13,839 nucleotides of DNA from Saprospiraceae bacterium (lineage in GTDB: Bacteria > Bacteroidota > Bacteroidia > Chitinophagales > Saprospiraceae). Made by a program: the position numbers and the translations under genes. Where the stretch lies: positions 1 through 13,839 of the forward strand of contig SCUG01000637.1 in the NCBI GenBank assembly GCA_004297645.1. The letters are read 5' to 3'. The notes under the pieces were generated by a model that worked only from the letters and a program-made list of their open reading frames with translations, did not search any database and had not been told where the DNA came from. Positions 1-7,600 of this stretch are shown here, one piece after another. Position 1 is the stretch's first letter. The number at the start of each line of letters is the position of its first letter.

Positions 1-350
1 TAGGTCTCGAATCGTAAGACTACCAAATCATTATTCGTGAGGTCAAATTGAGGAGAGATGAGCCAGACATCCTGCTCACTGCTGCAATTCAAATCCGAAT
101 CGAATAACATCCACCCATTGGCTGCCGAGGTGGAAGCCACCGGGCCGGTGGAAAATCCGCCAGCGGGGCCAGAGTTTGTCCAAACCCAGTTAGAGGTGGC
201 ATTAGCATTGCCGGCAACTTCAAGGGCAGTCCACCCCACAGGAATGCTATCCGCAAATTCTTCTGACCAAAACGGAGTTTGAGAAAATGCGATGTTTCCT
301 GCAAAAAGGAAACACAGCAGCATCAAGGCATTTTTTGTAAAATCTTTCAT
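1..350 (-). CDS. Secreted MAM/choice-of-anchor-like protein, N-terminal part (cut by window edge)
   Basis: The frame opens at ATG 348-350 and stays open for 116 codons to the left edge, so the C-terminus lies outside. It starts MKDFTKNALMLLCFLFAG and continues NIAFSQTPFWSEEFADS. That is a basic N-terminus, a hydrophobic core and an AFSQ cleavage site, which together make a clear signal peptide. The mature start (PFWSEEFADSIPVGWTALE) resembles the PFWSDHFAFGLAPDWQTFD start of the neighbouring 818-aa protein, and WLISPQFDLTNNDLVVLRF is typical of MAM-like/choice-of-anchor J jelly-roll domains in Bacteroidota exoproteins. Inference: exported surface or extracellular protein, probably with a T9SS sorting domain at its missing end. 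No Shine-Dalgarno is visible; the leader is A/T rich. It lies 122 bases downstream of, and in the same direction as, the 473..2929 gene. Confidence 0.85.
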   Translation of the reverse strand, partial: MKDFTKNALMLLCFLFAGNIAFSQTPFWSEEFADSIPVGWTALEVAGNANATSNWVWTNSGPAGGFSTGPVASTSAANGWMLFDSDLNCSSEQDVWLISPQFDLTNNDLVVLRFET

Positions 351-393
351 GTTGAAAAAAGAGTTTAATTTTTAATGATGTTACAAGTAATTA

Positions 394-421
394 GACAAAA
401 GACATTGGACAAAAGAATTTG
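394..421. repeat. Degenerate heptamer repeat in the intergenic gap
   Basis: Read in sevens the bases are gacaaaa, gacattg, gacaaaa, gaatttg: the first and third units are identical and the others are degenerate. It occupies part of the 122-base gap between the two secreted-protein genes. No exact TAnnTTTG promoter word was found in this gap. A weak TTGCC/GGCAA inverted repeat (432..457), which on the minus strand is followed by CTGCTATTTTC, could be a poor terminator for the 473..2929 gene. Confidence 0.6.
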
Positions 422-472
422 AAAATAGCAGTTGCCAAATGTTTGAGTCCAAGGCAAATGTTCGTGAGTTGC

Positions 473-2929
473 TTATTGGTGGTTAAGAATGATAAACTTT
501 CCGGTGCGGAGGCTTTCCTCTGAAATGACACGCAAGATATAAGAACCGCTGCTCAAATCACTTACGTCTATTGAAAGCTGGCTGACATTTGCGTTTTGTA
601 AATGACGGGATGCCACCAAATGGCCGCAAATATCTACAATTTCCACCCAAATTTCCGGCGAATGATAAGATTCATCCCATTGCACAAAAACAGTCTGCCG
701 GGCGGGGTTGGGAAATACTTTCAAAGATTGCGGCATCGCTATCTTCTCTATGTCCGCAGTGATATGGCCGAGGTACAGCCGGATGACAGGAATTCGCCTC
801 AGCGCCCACCCATTGGCCTTGAAATCGTTCTCGTTGTCAAGCCGCAGCATGGACACAAATTGGGGTAACCCCAGTTGATACGAAAGCCAGAACATGGCGG
901 TGTAATCCAGGTGCTCGCTTGCCCCAATGAAAAAAGGTACTTCTTGCCCCATGACTATGGCAGGCTCGTCGTAATTAACCGTGACAAAATAGTAGGTGCT
1001 GTCTTCGAGTGGGACGCAGGGTATATCAACGTGCAATGGCACAACAACAATTTCGCCGTTCTCATCTCCCATTACGTGATAGGCACTAAAAGCTATGTTC
1101 TCAAACTCATTTTCATTGGCAATGGTATCTCCGTTTTCGTCGCCGTAAGTGGAGGCTGTTTTCCATTTGTACAGATTTACCTTCAAATTCTTCCCTTGCA
1201 AAATTGGTGCATCCCGGAAGGCAAATCCCACGGATGTGGCGCAATAATCAGAACCATTTGGAATGAAATAGCAATTGCCAATTTCGTATTTTATGGTCTC
1301 CGACGGTGCAAAGAATCCATCTATGCTGCAAATCCCATTGTCTTTGGCAAAAGTATTTTCTGATACCTCGATTTTCCAGTCAAACTTGTTATCGCATGGT
1401 GCCTCATCGGGCATACCGGCGGCAACGCTATATCGGCAGGAGTAAACTCCAGACATCAGCGGCGGCAAGAATTTTTTCTGAAAAACTGTGTCATATATTT
1501 TCTGCCCCGGTGCCATGCTGCCCAAAAACAGGGTGTCTGCGAACACCTCGCTTTGCGCCTCGTCTTCGACAGTGACATAAAGGTTAACAAAATCCTGGGA
1601 CAAGCTGCCGAAATTTTCCACTTCGGCCAGAAAACTGAGTTCCAGCAATTGACTCGCCGGGGTGACCGCATTCGGACTGACTGCCGAAAAACCAGGATTT
1701 ATGCGCAAATCATTGCTCCATCGCTCCACCACCCGCACATCGTCCACCATCCAGAAAAAGGTGCTCCCAGCAAAAGTGAAAACGATTTTCACGTTGCCGT
1801 GGCCCGCCACTTCTATTGGCAAGCCGATGGTAGTTTCACCACAAAACGGCCTCGAAAATGGCAGTGCAGGATTGGCGTCAATGGTGTCTAAATAGCTCGT
1901 GCCGCCGTCAATGCTCACCATCACGGAAGTGACCGGCAACTGGCCGGATTCTGCATTGCCAATCATCACCGACTGGTAGAAACGCACGGCTAACGGCGTT
2001 CCAGCCTGCACCTCAGACAAATCAATCGCCGGAGAAAACAGGCTGCTCAGTGAGGCAGGTGAAGGCCCCCCACCGCTGACGCAATAAGCCGGGTTCATCA
2101 GTGCAACGCCATTACTCTGGGTGGGCGAGCAGCCCCAAAAATCTGCCTTCGGGTTAGAGTCGGGGAAGTAAACCAGCCCCAGAGAATCCCACACCCATTT
2201 GCAGGTATCCTGGAAATTGGTAACCGTCCATCCGGTCAGGTTTCCGTTAAAGCCGCCTTCACCGGTCTGTGCACCCCAAACGACATGGTCTTCCATCGGG
2301 TTCATGTCAAATAATTCAACGTCATCAATGGCCCACACCAACTCGGTGTTCCCCGTCCATTTCCACCTGATAAAAACCTGGGACTGCTGAGCAGCCTGGG
2401 CTGAAATATCGAGCAAAACAGAACGGGGATTCCAGGATTCTTTGCGCTCGGTTATGCTTTCATCGAGGTTGGGGAATACCGTGAAATCCTGCCAGTTTCC
2501 TGTGCCAGCCTTAACCTGGAGGATGGCATTATCTTTCGGCGAGAAATTCAGGGCGGAGATGTAAGTGTAAAATTTCAGAAAAACGCTGCTCTTTCCAGCG
2601 CAATTGATGGAAGGTGTCTGGAGATAACTCACATGTGACATGGGCAGGTTGCCTGCGGCGAAGGAATTCACGAAGACATAGCCGTCGTCCACACTCGGCG
2701 ATTCGAAACGCTCAACATTGCATGTGATGAAAGTGTAGGTGGTGGGCGCACAATCCCGGTAATCGCTGCAATATTCCCAATTGACATTTTGCCCGGAGGC
2801 GTCGAAGGTTTGCCAATCCGGCGCCAGACCGAATGCGAAATGGTCGCTCCAAAACGGCGGTACTATGGTATGTACCCAAAGTGGATACAAAAGACATGCG
2901 AGTAGGTTGAAAGCTGATTTTAGTTTCAT
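473..2929 (-). CDS. Large secreted multidomain protein with T9SS type A sorting domain
   Basis: 818 residues. The N-terminus MKLKSAFNLLACLLYPLWVH is a hydrophobic export signal without an obvious AxA cleavage site. Residues about 25-212 form a MAM-like/choice-of-anchor J domain (PFWSDHF; VFIRWKWTG; VWAIDDVELFD). Residues about 213-400 form a second such domain (IVFTFAGSTFFWMVDDVRVVE). Residues about 402-535 look like a CARDB/Ig-type domain, and 536-732 are an unassigned beta-rich part. The last 85 residues begin LKVFPNPARQTVFVQWDES and contain LSIDVSDLSSGSYILRV, the standard T9SS type A sorting domain (Por_Secre_tail). Such cargo crosses the outer membrane through T9SS and is anchored or released after removal of the tail. 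No catalytic motif was seen, so adhesion or matrix binding is only inference. It is preceded by a 203-base gap and followed after 122 bases by a probable paralogue. Confidence 0.93.
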   Translation of the reverse strand: MKLKSAFNLLACLLYPLWVHTIVPPFWSDHFAFGLAPDWQTFDASGQNVNWEYCSDYRDCAPTTYTFITCNVERFESPSVDDGYVFVNSFAAGNLPMSHVSYLQTPSINCAGKSSVFLKFYTYISALNFSPKDNAILQVKAGTGNWQDFTVFPNLDESITERKESWNPRSVLLDISAQAAQQSQVFIRWKWTGNTELVWAIDDVELFDMNPMEDHVVWGAQTGEGGFNGNLTGWTVTNFQDTCKWVWDSLGLVYFPDSNPKADFWGCSPTQSNGVALMNPAYCVSGGGPSPASLSSLFSPAIDLSEVQAGTPLAVRFYQSVMIGNAESGQLPVTSVMVSIDGGTSYLDTIDANPALPFSRPFCGETTIGLPIEVAGHGNVKIVFTFAGSTFFWMVDDVRVVERWSNDLRINPGFSAVSPNAVTPASQLLELSFLAEVENFGSLSQDFVNLYVTVEDEAQSEVFADTLFLGSMAPGQKIYDTVFQKKFLPPLMSGVYSCRYSVAAGMPDEAPCDNKFDWKIEVSENTFAKDNGICSIDGFFAPSETIKYEIGNCYFIPNGSDYCATSVGFAFRDAPILQGKNLKVNLYKWKTASTYGDENGDTIANENEFENIAFSAYHVMGDENGEIVVVPLHVDIPCVPLEDSTYYFVTVNYDEPAIVMGQEVPFFIGASEHLDYTAMFWLSYQLGLPQFVSMLRLDNENDFKANGWALRRIPVIRLYLGHITADIEKIAMPQSLKVFPNPARQTVFVQWDESYHSPEIWVEIVDICGHLVASRHLQNANVSQLSIDVSDLSSGSYILRVISEESLRTGKFIILNHQ

Positions 2930-2980
2930 GGCTTCAGTGATTATGGCCTCATGGATTTATGTCATAGGGTCAGCATTACA

Positions 2981-3001
2981 TTGTTCACTGTTCGTTGTTC
3001 A
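2981..3001. repeat. Degenerate heptamer repeat (ttgttca type)
   Basis: Three sevens in a row: ttgttca, ctgttcg, ttgttca. The first and third units are identical. It lies in the 203-base gap upstream of the 473..2929 gene. The gap also holds a 10-base tandem duplication (3017..3036) and the terminator at 3078..3110; nothing else in it could be assigned. Confidence 0.6.
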
Positions 3002-3016
3002 TTTCCCTCCGGCGCT

Positions 3017-3036
3017 AATATTCTGCAATATTCTGC
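3017..3036. repeat. Perfect tandem duplication of 10 bases
   Basis: The word aatattctgc occurs twice back to back. It lies about 90 bases upstream of the start codon of the 473..2929 gene, in a stretch where that gene's promoter would be expected, although no exact TAnnTTTG word is present. It may be chance or a binding site for a dimeric regulator. Confidence 0.5.
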
Positions 3037-3077
3037 TAAATTTCATGCTGCAATAGTCAGGGGAAATACAAAACGGT

Positions 3078-3110
3078 AAAGCCCCGCCGGAATGGTTCCG
3101 GCGGGGCTTT
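3078..3110 (-). terminator. Strong hairpin terminator, probably bidirectional
   Basis: A perfect 15-bp inverted repeat, AAAGCCCCGCCGGAA / TTCCGGCGGGGCTTT, with a 3-base loop (tgg). It lies 22 bases past the stop of the DUF4412 gene, whose transcript it would end. The A-run at one end and the T-run at the other make it usable on either strand. No plus-strand gene needs it here. Confidence 0.85.
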
Positions 3111-3132
3111 GTCATCGCTGTTTGATGCGTCA

Positions 3133-3837
3133 TTAATTTCCTCCGCCAATGTTCAGGCCGCCCATTTCTTTTTGGAATTCTTCCATCGTCTTTTTGGTGT
3201 AGCCCTCAGCATTTACGGTGATTTCTTCTTTACTCACACCTTTCACCACTTCTTTGGCTTCGAATTTCATGCTAACGCCCATGCCGGTGTCTATACTCAA
3301 TTCCAGCGGAAAGCCTTTCAATTGGTTTTTGGCATCTTTCTTTACCTGCATCGGTGGTTGTATTTTTTCGCAGATGTAATAGGTGGCACTCATTCCTGTA
3401 CTCATCTTCACGTCAGCCCGGTAACAGGGGTACCCTGCCACAGTTTTCGTGTCTTTTTCATCGTACACCACACTCTCGATTCCGTCTGTGTTGAGCATGT
3501 TGTTGGAGTTGATGAGGTCGTCTTCCGTAAGGTTTGTGAGTTGGAATTTTTGCCCCATCACGTCCATCAAAATGGTGCCATCGGCGGGTTTGGTGGCGGG
3601 CACAAAAACCTGGATGCGCATCATGCCACCCATCATGTTCATGTCCATGCGCTGAATTTCTTTTGTAAAATAGAAATCCATTTTCGTTCCATTCATCATG
3701 GCCATTTCAGGTGCATCACTGCCCATATCGGCCAATTCGAATTTAATGGAGCCTTCCTTGATTTGCTTTTGGGCAAAGCAAGACATGGTGGCCGTAAGGC
3801 CCAGTAGTAATAAGGAGAACTGAAATAATTTTTTCAT
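3133..3837 (-). CDS. DUF4412 domain exported protein
   Basis: 234 residues from ATG 3835-3837. The frame is open 38 codons further upstream, but only this start gives a signal peptide (MKKLFQFSLLLLGLTATM, then SCFAQ). The cysteine before FAQ is not in a canonical lipobox, so signal peptidase I cleavage is more likely than a lipoprotein. DUF4412 hallmarks are TKTVAGYPCYRADVK (about 131-145), a middle YYICEKIQPP, and LKGFPLELSI (173-182). The family is widespread in Bacteroidota and has no known function; a periplasmic or outer-membrane-facing location is inferred. An unusual methionine-rich stretch lies at about residues 45-73 (MAMMNG, then MDMNMMGGMM). It follows the exonuclease gene with a 135-base gap holding a -7 promoter word and a hairpin with a T-run, and is followed by a strong terminator. 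Confidence 0.88.
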   Translation of the reverse strand: MKKLFQFSLLLLGLTATMSCFAQKQIKEGSIKFELADMGSDAPEMAMMNGTKMDFYFTKEIQRMDMNMMGGMMRIQVFVPATKPADGTILMDVMGQKFQLTNLTEDDLINSNNMLNTDGIESVVYDEKDTKTVAGYPCYRADVKMSTGMSATYYICEKIQPPMQVKKDAKNQLKGFPLELSIDTGMGVSMKFEAKEVVKGVSKEEITVNAEGYTKKTMEEFQKEMGGLNIGGGN

Positions 3838-3849
3838 TGTCAGGATTTT

Positions 3850-3875
3850 AAAAAACAGGCTGGAATTCCCGCCTG
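3850..3875 (-). terminator. Hairpin plus T-run just upstream of the DUF4412 start
   Basis: On the minus strand the stem CAGGC / GCCTG (3871-3875 with 3856-3860) closes a 10-base loop containing the palindrome GGAATTCC, and is followed directly by six Ts (3850-3855). This has the form of an intrinsic terminator. It could end the upstream transcript, or act as a leader attenuator, because it lies between the candidate promoter word at 3949-3956 and the start codon at 3837. Confidence 0.55.
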
Positions 3876-3948
3876 AATGTTGGTTAATTGGCCAGTGGCC
3901 AGTGATAAAATTATAGGAAATGGTGAGCCGGAGGCCGGCATTTCTCCA

Positions 3949-3976
3949 CAAAGTTAATCGTAACGCAGTAACTCAA
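3949..3976 (-). promoter_or_regulatory. Candidate Bacteroidota sigma promoter for the DUF4412 gene
   Basis: The minus strand reads TAACTTTG at 3956-3949, an exact match to the Bacteroidota -7 consensus TAnnTTTG. A TTG at 3974-3976 sits 17 bases upstream, slightly closer than the usual -33 spacing. It overlaps the stop codon of the exonuclease gene and would give a leader of about 100 bases. Confidence 0.45.
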
Positions 3977-4521
3977 TAACGCCACTCGTCAATATATTTT
4001 GCAAAAACTTTGGACAGGTTTTGGGCATCCGAAATGCCGCGGTGGTAAGTGCCCGTAAACTCGAAGCCTTCTAAATTCACCACCTTTTTCAAGCCTTTAT
4101 ACTGCCGCCATTTCTTTATATCGTGGTACTGCCGCCTCACGTTGAGGTGATGGCTATCTATCCAGTCGAAATCCAGTTTGTGGAGGCAGGAATCTTGAAT
4201 GAGCAATCTTTTATCGAAACCACCCCACGAGCAAAACAGGCAATCCATCTCGTCGTAAACTCCGGCCCAGTCTTTAAAATCTTCCACGACTGCCTCAAAT
4301 GCCATGGCCCGGTCAATGACGGGCTGCTCGATGGTAGTGAGTTGGCGGCAAAAGAGCGACAATGATGGGTTCAGCACCGGCCGGATAAAACGGCAAAAAG
4401 TCCCTCCTTCTTCTCCGTAACGGTTGAGTTTTACGGCTCCAATTTCAATGGTCTCCTGCACCAAGTTGGGCGGGTTCCCTTCCCAGCAAGTCGCTTCCAA
4501 ATCGTACACGATGAAGTTCAT
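3973..4521 (-). CDS. DEDDh 3'-5' exonuclease, ERI-1/3'hExo-like
   Basis: 182 residues from ATG 4519-4521. The frame continues upstream to 4692, but that part overlaps the end of the preceding gene and encodes no sensible domain, whereas YDLEAT at residues 6-11 is the usual start of this family. The catalytic set is complete: Exo I D7 and E9, then EIGAV at 26-30; Exo II D103 in SWGGFDKRLL; Exo III H160 and D165 in YHRGISDAQNL. DEDDh enzymes remove nucleotides from 3' ends with two metal ions. The YDLEATCWEGN form is that of the ERI-1/3'hExo group, whose bacterial members may act on RNA or single-stranded DNA; the substrate here is unknown. The leader is purine rich (gtgaaagag), and the gene starts 88 bases after the stop of the 1510-aa gene. 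Confidence 0.9.
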   Translation of the reverse strand: MNFIVYDLEATCWEGNPPNLVQETIEIGAVKLNRYGEEGGTFCRFIRPVLNPSLSLFCRQLTTIEQPVIDRAMAFEAVVEDFKDWAGVYDEMDCLFCSWGGFDKRLLIQDSCLHKLDFDWIDSHHLNVRRQYHDIKKWRQYKGLKKVVNLEGFEFTGTYHRGISDAQNLSKVFAKYIDEWRY

Positions 4522-4551
4522 CTCTTTCACTTTGTGTGGAAAATCCCCTTT

Positions 4552-4599
4552 AAAAAAAAATAGCAGCCAGCACCCAATACGCAATTCCCAATTCCTCTT
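4552..4599. repeat. A9 homopolymer and degenerate heptamer repeat
   Basis: Nine As (4552-4560) are followed at 4565-4599 by sevens: agccagc, acccaat, acgcaat, tcccaat, tcctctt. On the minus strand this reads attggga, attgcgt, attgggt, then gctggct. It fills the gap between the 1510-aa gene and the exonuclease gene. The T9 on the minus strand has no convincing stem before it, so a terminator is not called. Confidence 0.55.
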
Positions 4600-4609
4600 A
4601 ACCAAAGCT

Positions 4610-7600
4610 TCAATTCTTCTGCACGGCCTCAATTCTGTTGACAAAAGCCTGCGCTGTTCCCTCCTCGACCGGGGCAATTTCATAGACTTCATTTTCTGAA
4701 ACCTTGATGATGCGCTCTTTTTCTTTCAGCCCAAGCAACTCATCCATAAAACGGGTATTGTTGGATGCCACGTTCAAAACGCCCTGACGGTAGCCAAAAA
4801 AGTAGTACAATTGGCTGGGAGATTTCAGGTAAATGTAAAGGCGGTCGTCGTCATTCGTGGGCATTTTTACTTCGATGTAAGCCGTGATGTAGGTATTTAC
4901 CGTTTCACCGTCCACGCTCATCAATCCGAGTTTTTTGGTAGTGGAAACAAAAGACTGGTAATCGCGGTCCCAGTTCATGGGAATTTTATCGAAGAGAAAA
5001 GAAAACTTGTTGTATTTTTTAGGGATGACCAGCGTACCTATGCTAATGCCGTCAATGGCCTGCCGCATGTCGTCGTTTTCAGGGAAAAGCTCTGCCACAC
5101 TGTGGCGGTAGAAGTTCATGTCTTTGGCAAAAACGATAGGGGTGGCATCGAAGGTGCTCGACTGAAAATCGCTGGCCACGATTTTCATGAGTGAGGCGGG
5201 TAAGATTATGTTGGCGCCGAGCATCACTTCAGCCTTTAGTTCAGAACTCATGGCGGACGTACCCATGAGGGTATCCACGAGCATTTCTCCGAATTGGGTA
5301 GTCACATTGCCCGCAGCCTGTACGCTCACGTTTGTGAGGGCGCTGCCCAAATTCAGCTTGCCCTCCATTTCAATTTTTCCGGTCTTATTGTCGTACACCA
5401 GCTTGTTGCCTCTGAGTACGGAAGCGCCACCCAACACTTTAAGCGAGTCGCCAAAGATGAATTTGTCTCCCTTTTCGTCGTACTGAAAAATGCCCTTTAC
5501 GGGAAGGATGGCGCGGTCTTTTCTGAAATACGTGGGCATCATCACCCGCGGGTAGGCGCTTGCCGTTTCCTTGCTTAAAAAAAGGCCGGTAAATAACTGC
5601 TCGCCATCGGGGCTTAGCGGCGTATCGTACGCAATGGAAAGGTCGTTTTTGTCGCCCTCGCAGCTCAGTGAAAACCAATTGGTGGAAGGCAGCGACGGCG
5701 ATTGCAACTCGGCGAAGCCCTCGAACCGCAGGTTGGGTTTGTCGGCCTCCAGGCTGATGGTGCCCTGGAATTTGGTCTTGTGGTCTATGAAAAATTGGTC
5801 GCGCTCTTTCACCTGGCCTGTTGCGCGGGTGACCGAAGCCTTTGTGCTTTGGGAACCTTTCCCCACCCTGGTGCCGATGATTTCGGCAAATTCAATTTCC
5901 TGTTTTTTATCGCCGATGTTGTACTCGTAAAACCCACTGGCCCTGTATTCTTTTTTACCCAAAATTTTCACCTTCGCCCGGTTGATGACGTGGTAATGAT
6001 TGATGGTGTCGGCCACGATGCGCGCATTGGTAAGCTCCGTAATCACAGCGTTGGGCTGCACCTCGATATCCCCCGTTTCGGGGTAAACAAAAGCATCGGA
6101 GGTTACGATGTACGGCACGCCGCCAATCTTCAAATAGTTGGACTTCAGGTCGTAAAGCGCTGTTTTCCCCTGAAACCAAAGGGAATCCTGGTCGGGATGA
6201 ATGGAGCGAAAACTCCCCAATTTGCCCTCCTTTACTTTGAAGTTCACCGTCTCCTTTTTCATGTCCCAATCAAATTCGTTGAAGGAGGTTTCGTATTGGT
6301 TGTACGGCAAGGTCGTGGTAAGAAACTCAGCGTTGGCTCTGAACCGCCCCATTTGTTCGTCAAAATCCACCCTGCCATTCAGGTTGGAAGTCGTCAGTGC
6401 GAGGGCGCCGGCATTGAAAGCCTTAATTTTCAAATCGGAAGTATCGGCGGAAGCTGCGTGTGCGCCAAAACTAAAGAGTGTAGAATTCATACTGGCCTTG
6501 TCCCAATCGAAAAGGCCCCTTGCTTTGAGGCCCGATGGCGTGAGGATGAGGGTTCCTTTCAGGGTATGCAGGCCCTCTTTGAACAACTCGAATGGCGCCT
6601 CTTTGGAACTGACGTACATGCTGTCTTCGTAGGGCCGCCAATCAATGGTCACATCTTTGCCGGTGGCCTGCGGCACTTCGATTTTGCCCAAGCGGTTTTC
6701 TGCAAGGTCGAACCGTTCGGCACTGCCGGTGAGCTGCTTAGGTTTGAAAATAAAATCCTCTGAATTGACGACAGCGCCAAGGTAGTTGAGCGTGCCTTGC
6801 CCGAGGAATCCTTTGTTGCTCAAATCTATTTTGCCTTTGAAATTTCCCTTGCCCTGATAACTTGGAAAACCTGCCACCGGTGTGGTGGTCAAAAAGCCGA
6901 GGGAGGTGTCTTCCTTCACCAACAGCGTTTCATCAAAAACCGGGAAGATGCCAGCCGGATACATTTCACCTTTGAAATGAATATCGTTCTTCGCGTACTT
7001 ATCGAGGCTGGGAATGCTAAAGGGTTTGAGTTTGAAATAGAAGCTGTCGCGGACATAGGCCCCGCCCTGTATTTTTGGGTAATCGTAATACACGAAAGAA
7101 TTTTTTTTGCTTTCCAAAGAGGGGAAAATTTCAATTTCTTCCCGGCCGGATTTATTGGCGGGGGCATCTACGAGCAACACCCCATTCAAATGCTCGATGC
7201 GCGAACCGATAGAGTAAGCCAGTGGCCTTTTATTCTCATCCAATTCACCCGTAGGCAGGTACATGTCGAAATACCGGCAGGAATCCATCGTGACCTGGAA
7301 GGGGGCGTACTGAAAGTGGAAATCCTTTCCCACATAAGTAGTGAATCCTGCGAAGAGTTTCCCATCGAAATCCATGTCGCGGTTTTGCCGCATTCTGAGC
7401 GACTCACCGAGCGGCTTGAACGCCACCTTTTGCGGGTAGCTCAGCTCCACGTTCGAGACGCCATTGATGGCGAGGCTTTTGTCTCTGAGGTCAAAAACGC
7501 CGTTGGTTTCATTGGTTTCGGAGCTTATTTTCAGGATGTCGAAGTCCACTTTTTTCTGGCTGGCATCGGCGTAGTGGAAGATTTTGTCCTTCAGTTCCAC

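Noticed and set aside
3109..3807. Plus-strand open frame of 232 codons opposite the DUF4412 gene
   Set aside because: Histidine- and phenylalanine-rich shadow of the Met/Lys/Glu-rich real protein; it starts inside the terminator.
3889..3901. TGGCCAgTGGCCA as an operator or recombination site
   Set aside because: Two copies of a self-complementary 6-mer occur easily by chance in this GC range; nothing else supports it.
3838..3951. Longer N-terminus for the DUF4412 protein
   Set aside because: It would place 38 unrelated residues before a good signal peptide and run through the hairpin and T-run.
4522..4692. Longer N-terminus for the exonuclease
   Set aside because: It would overlap the end of the 1510-aa gene and translate the heptamer repeat; the family begins at the YDLEAT segment, just after ATG 4521.
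5702..6763. Long plus-strand open frame (353 codons) antisense to the 1510-aa gene
   Set aside because: It lies wholly within the real gene on the other strand, has no signal, domain or leader, and shows the F/H/V/G-rich make-up of an antisense shadow.
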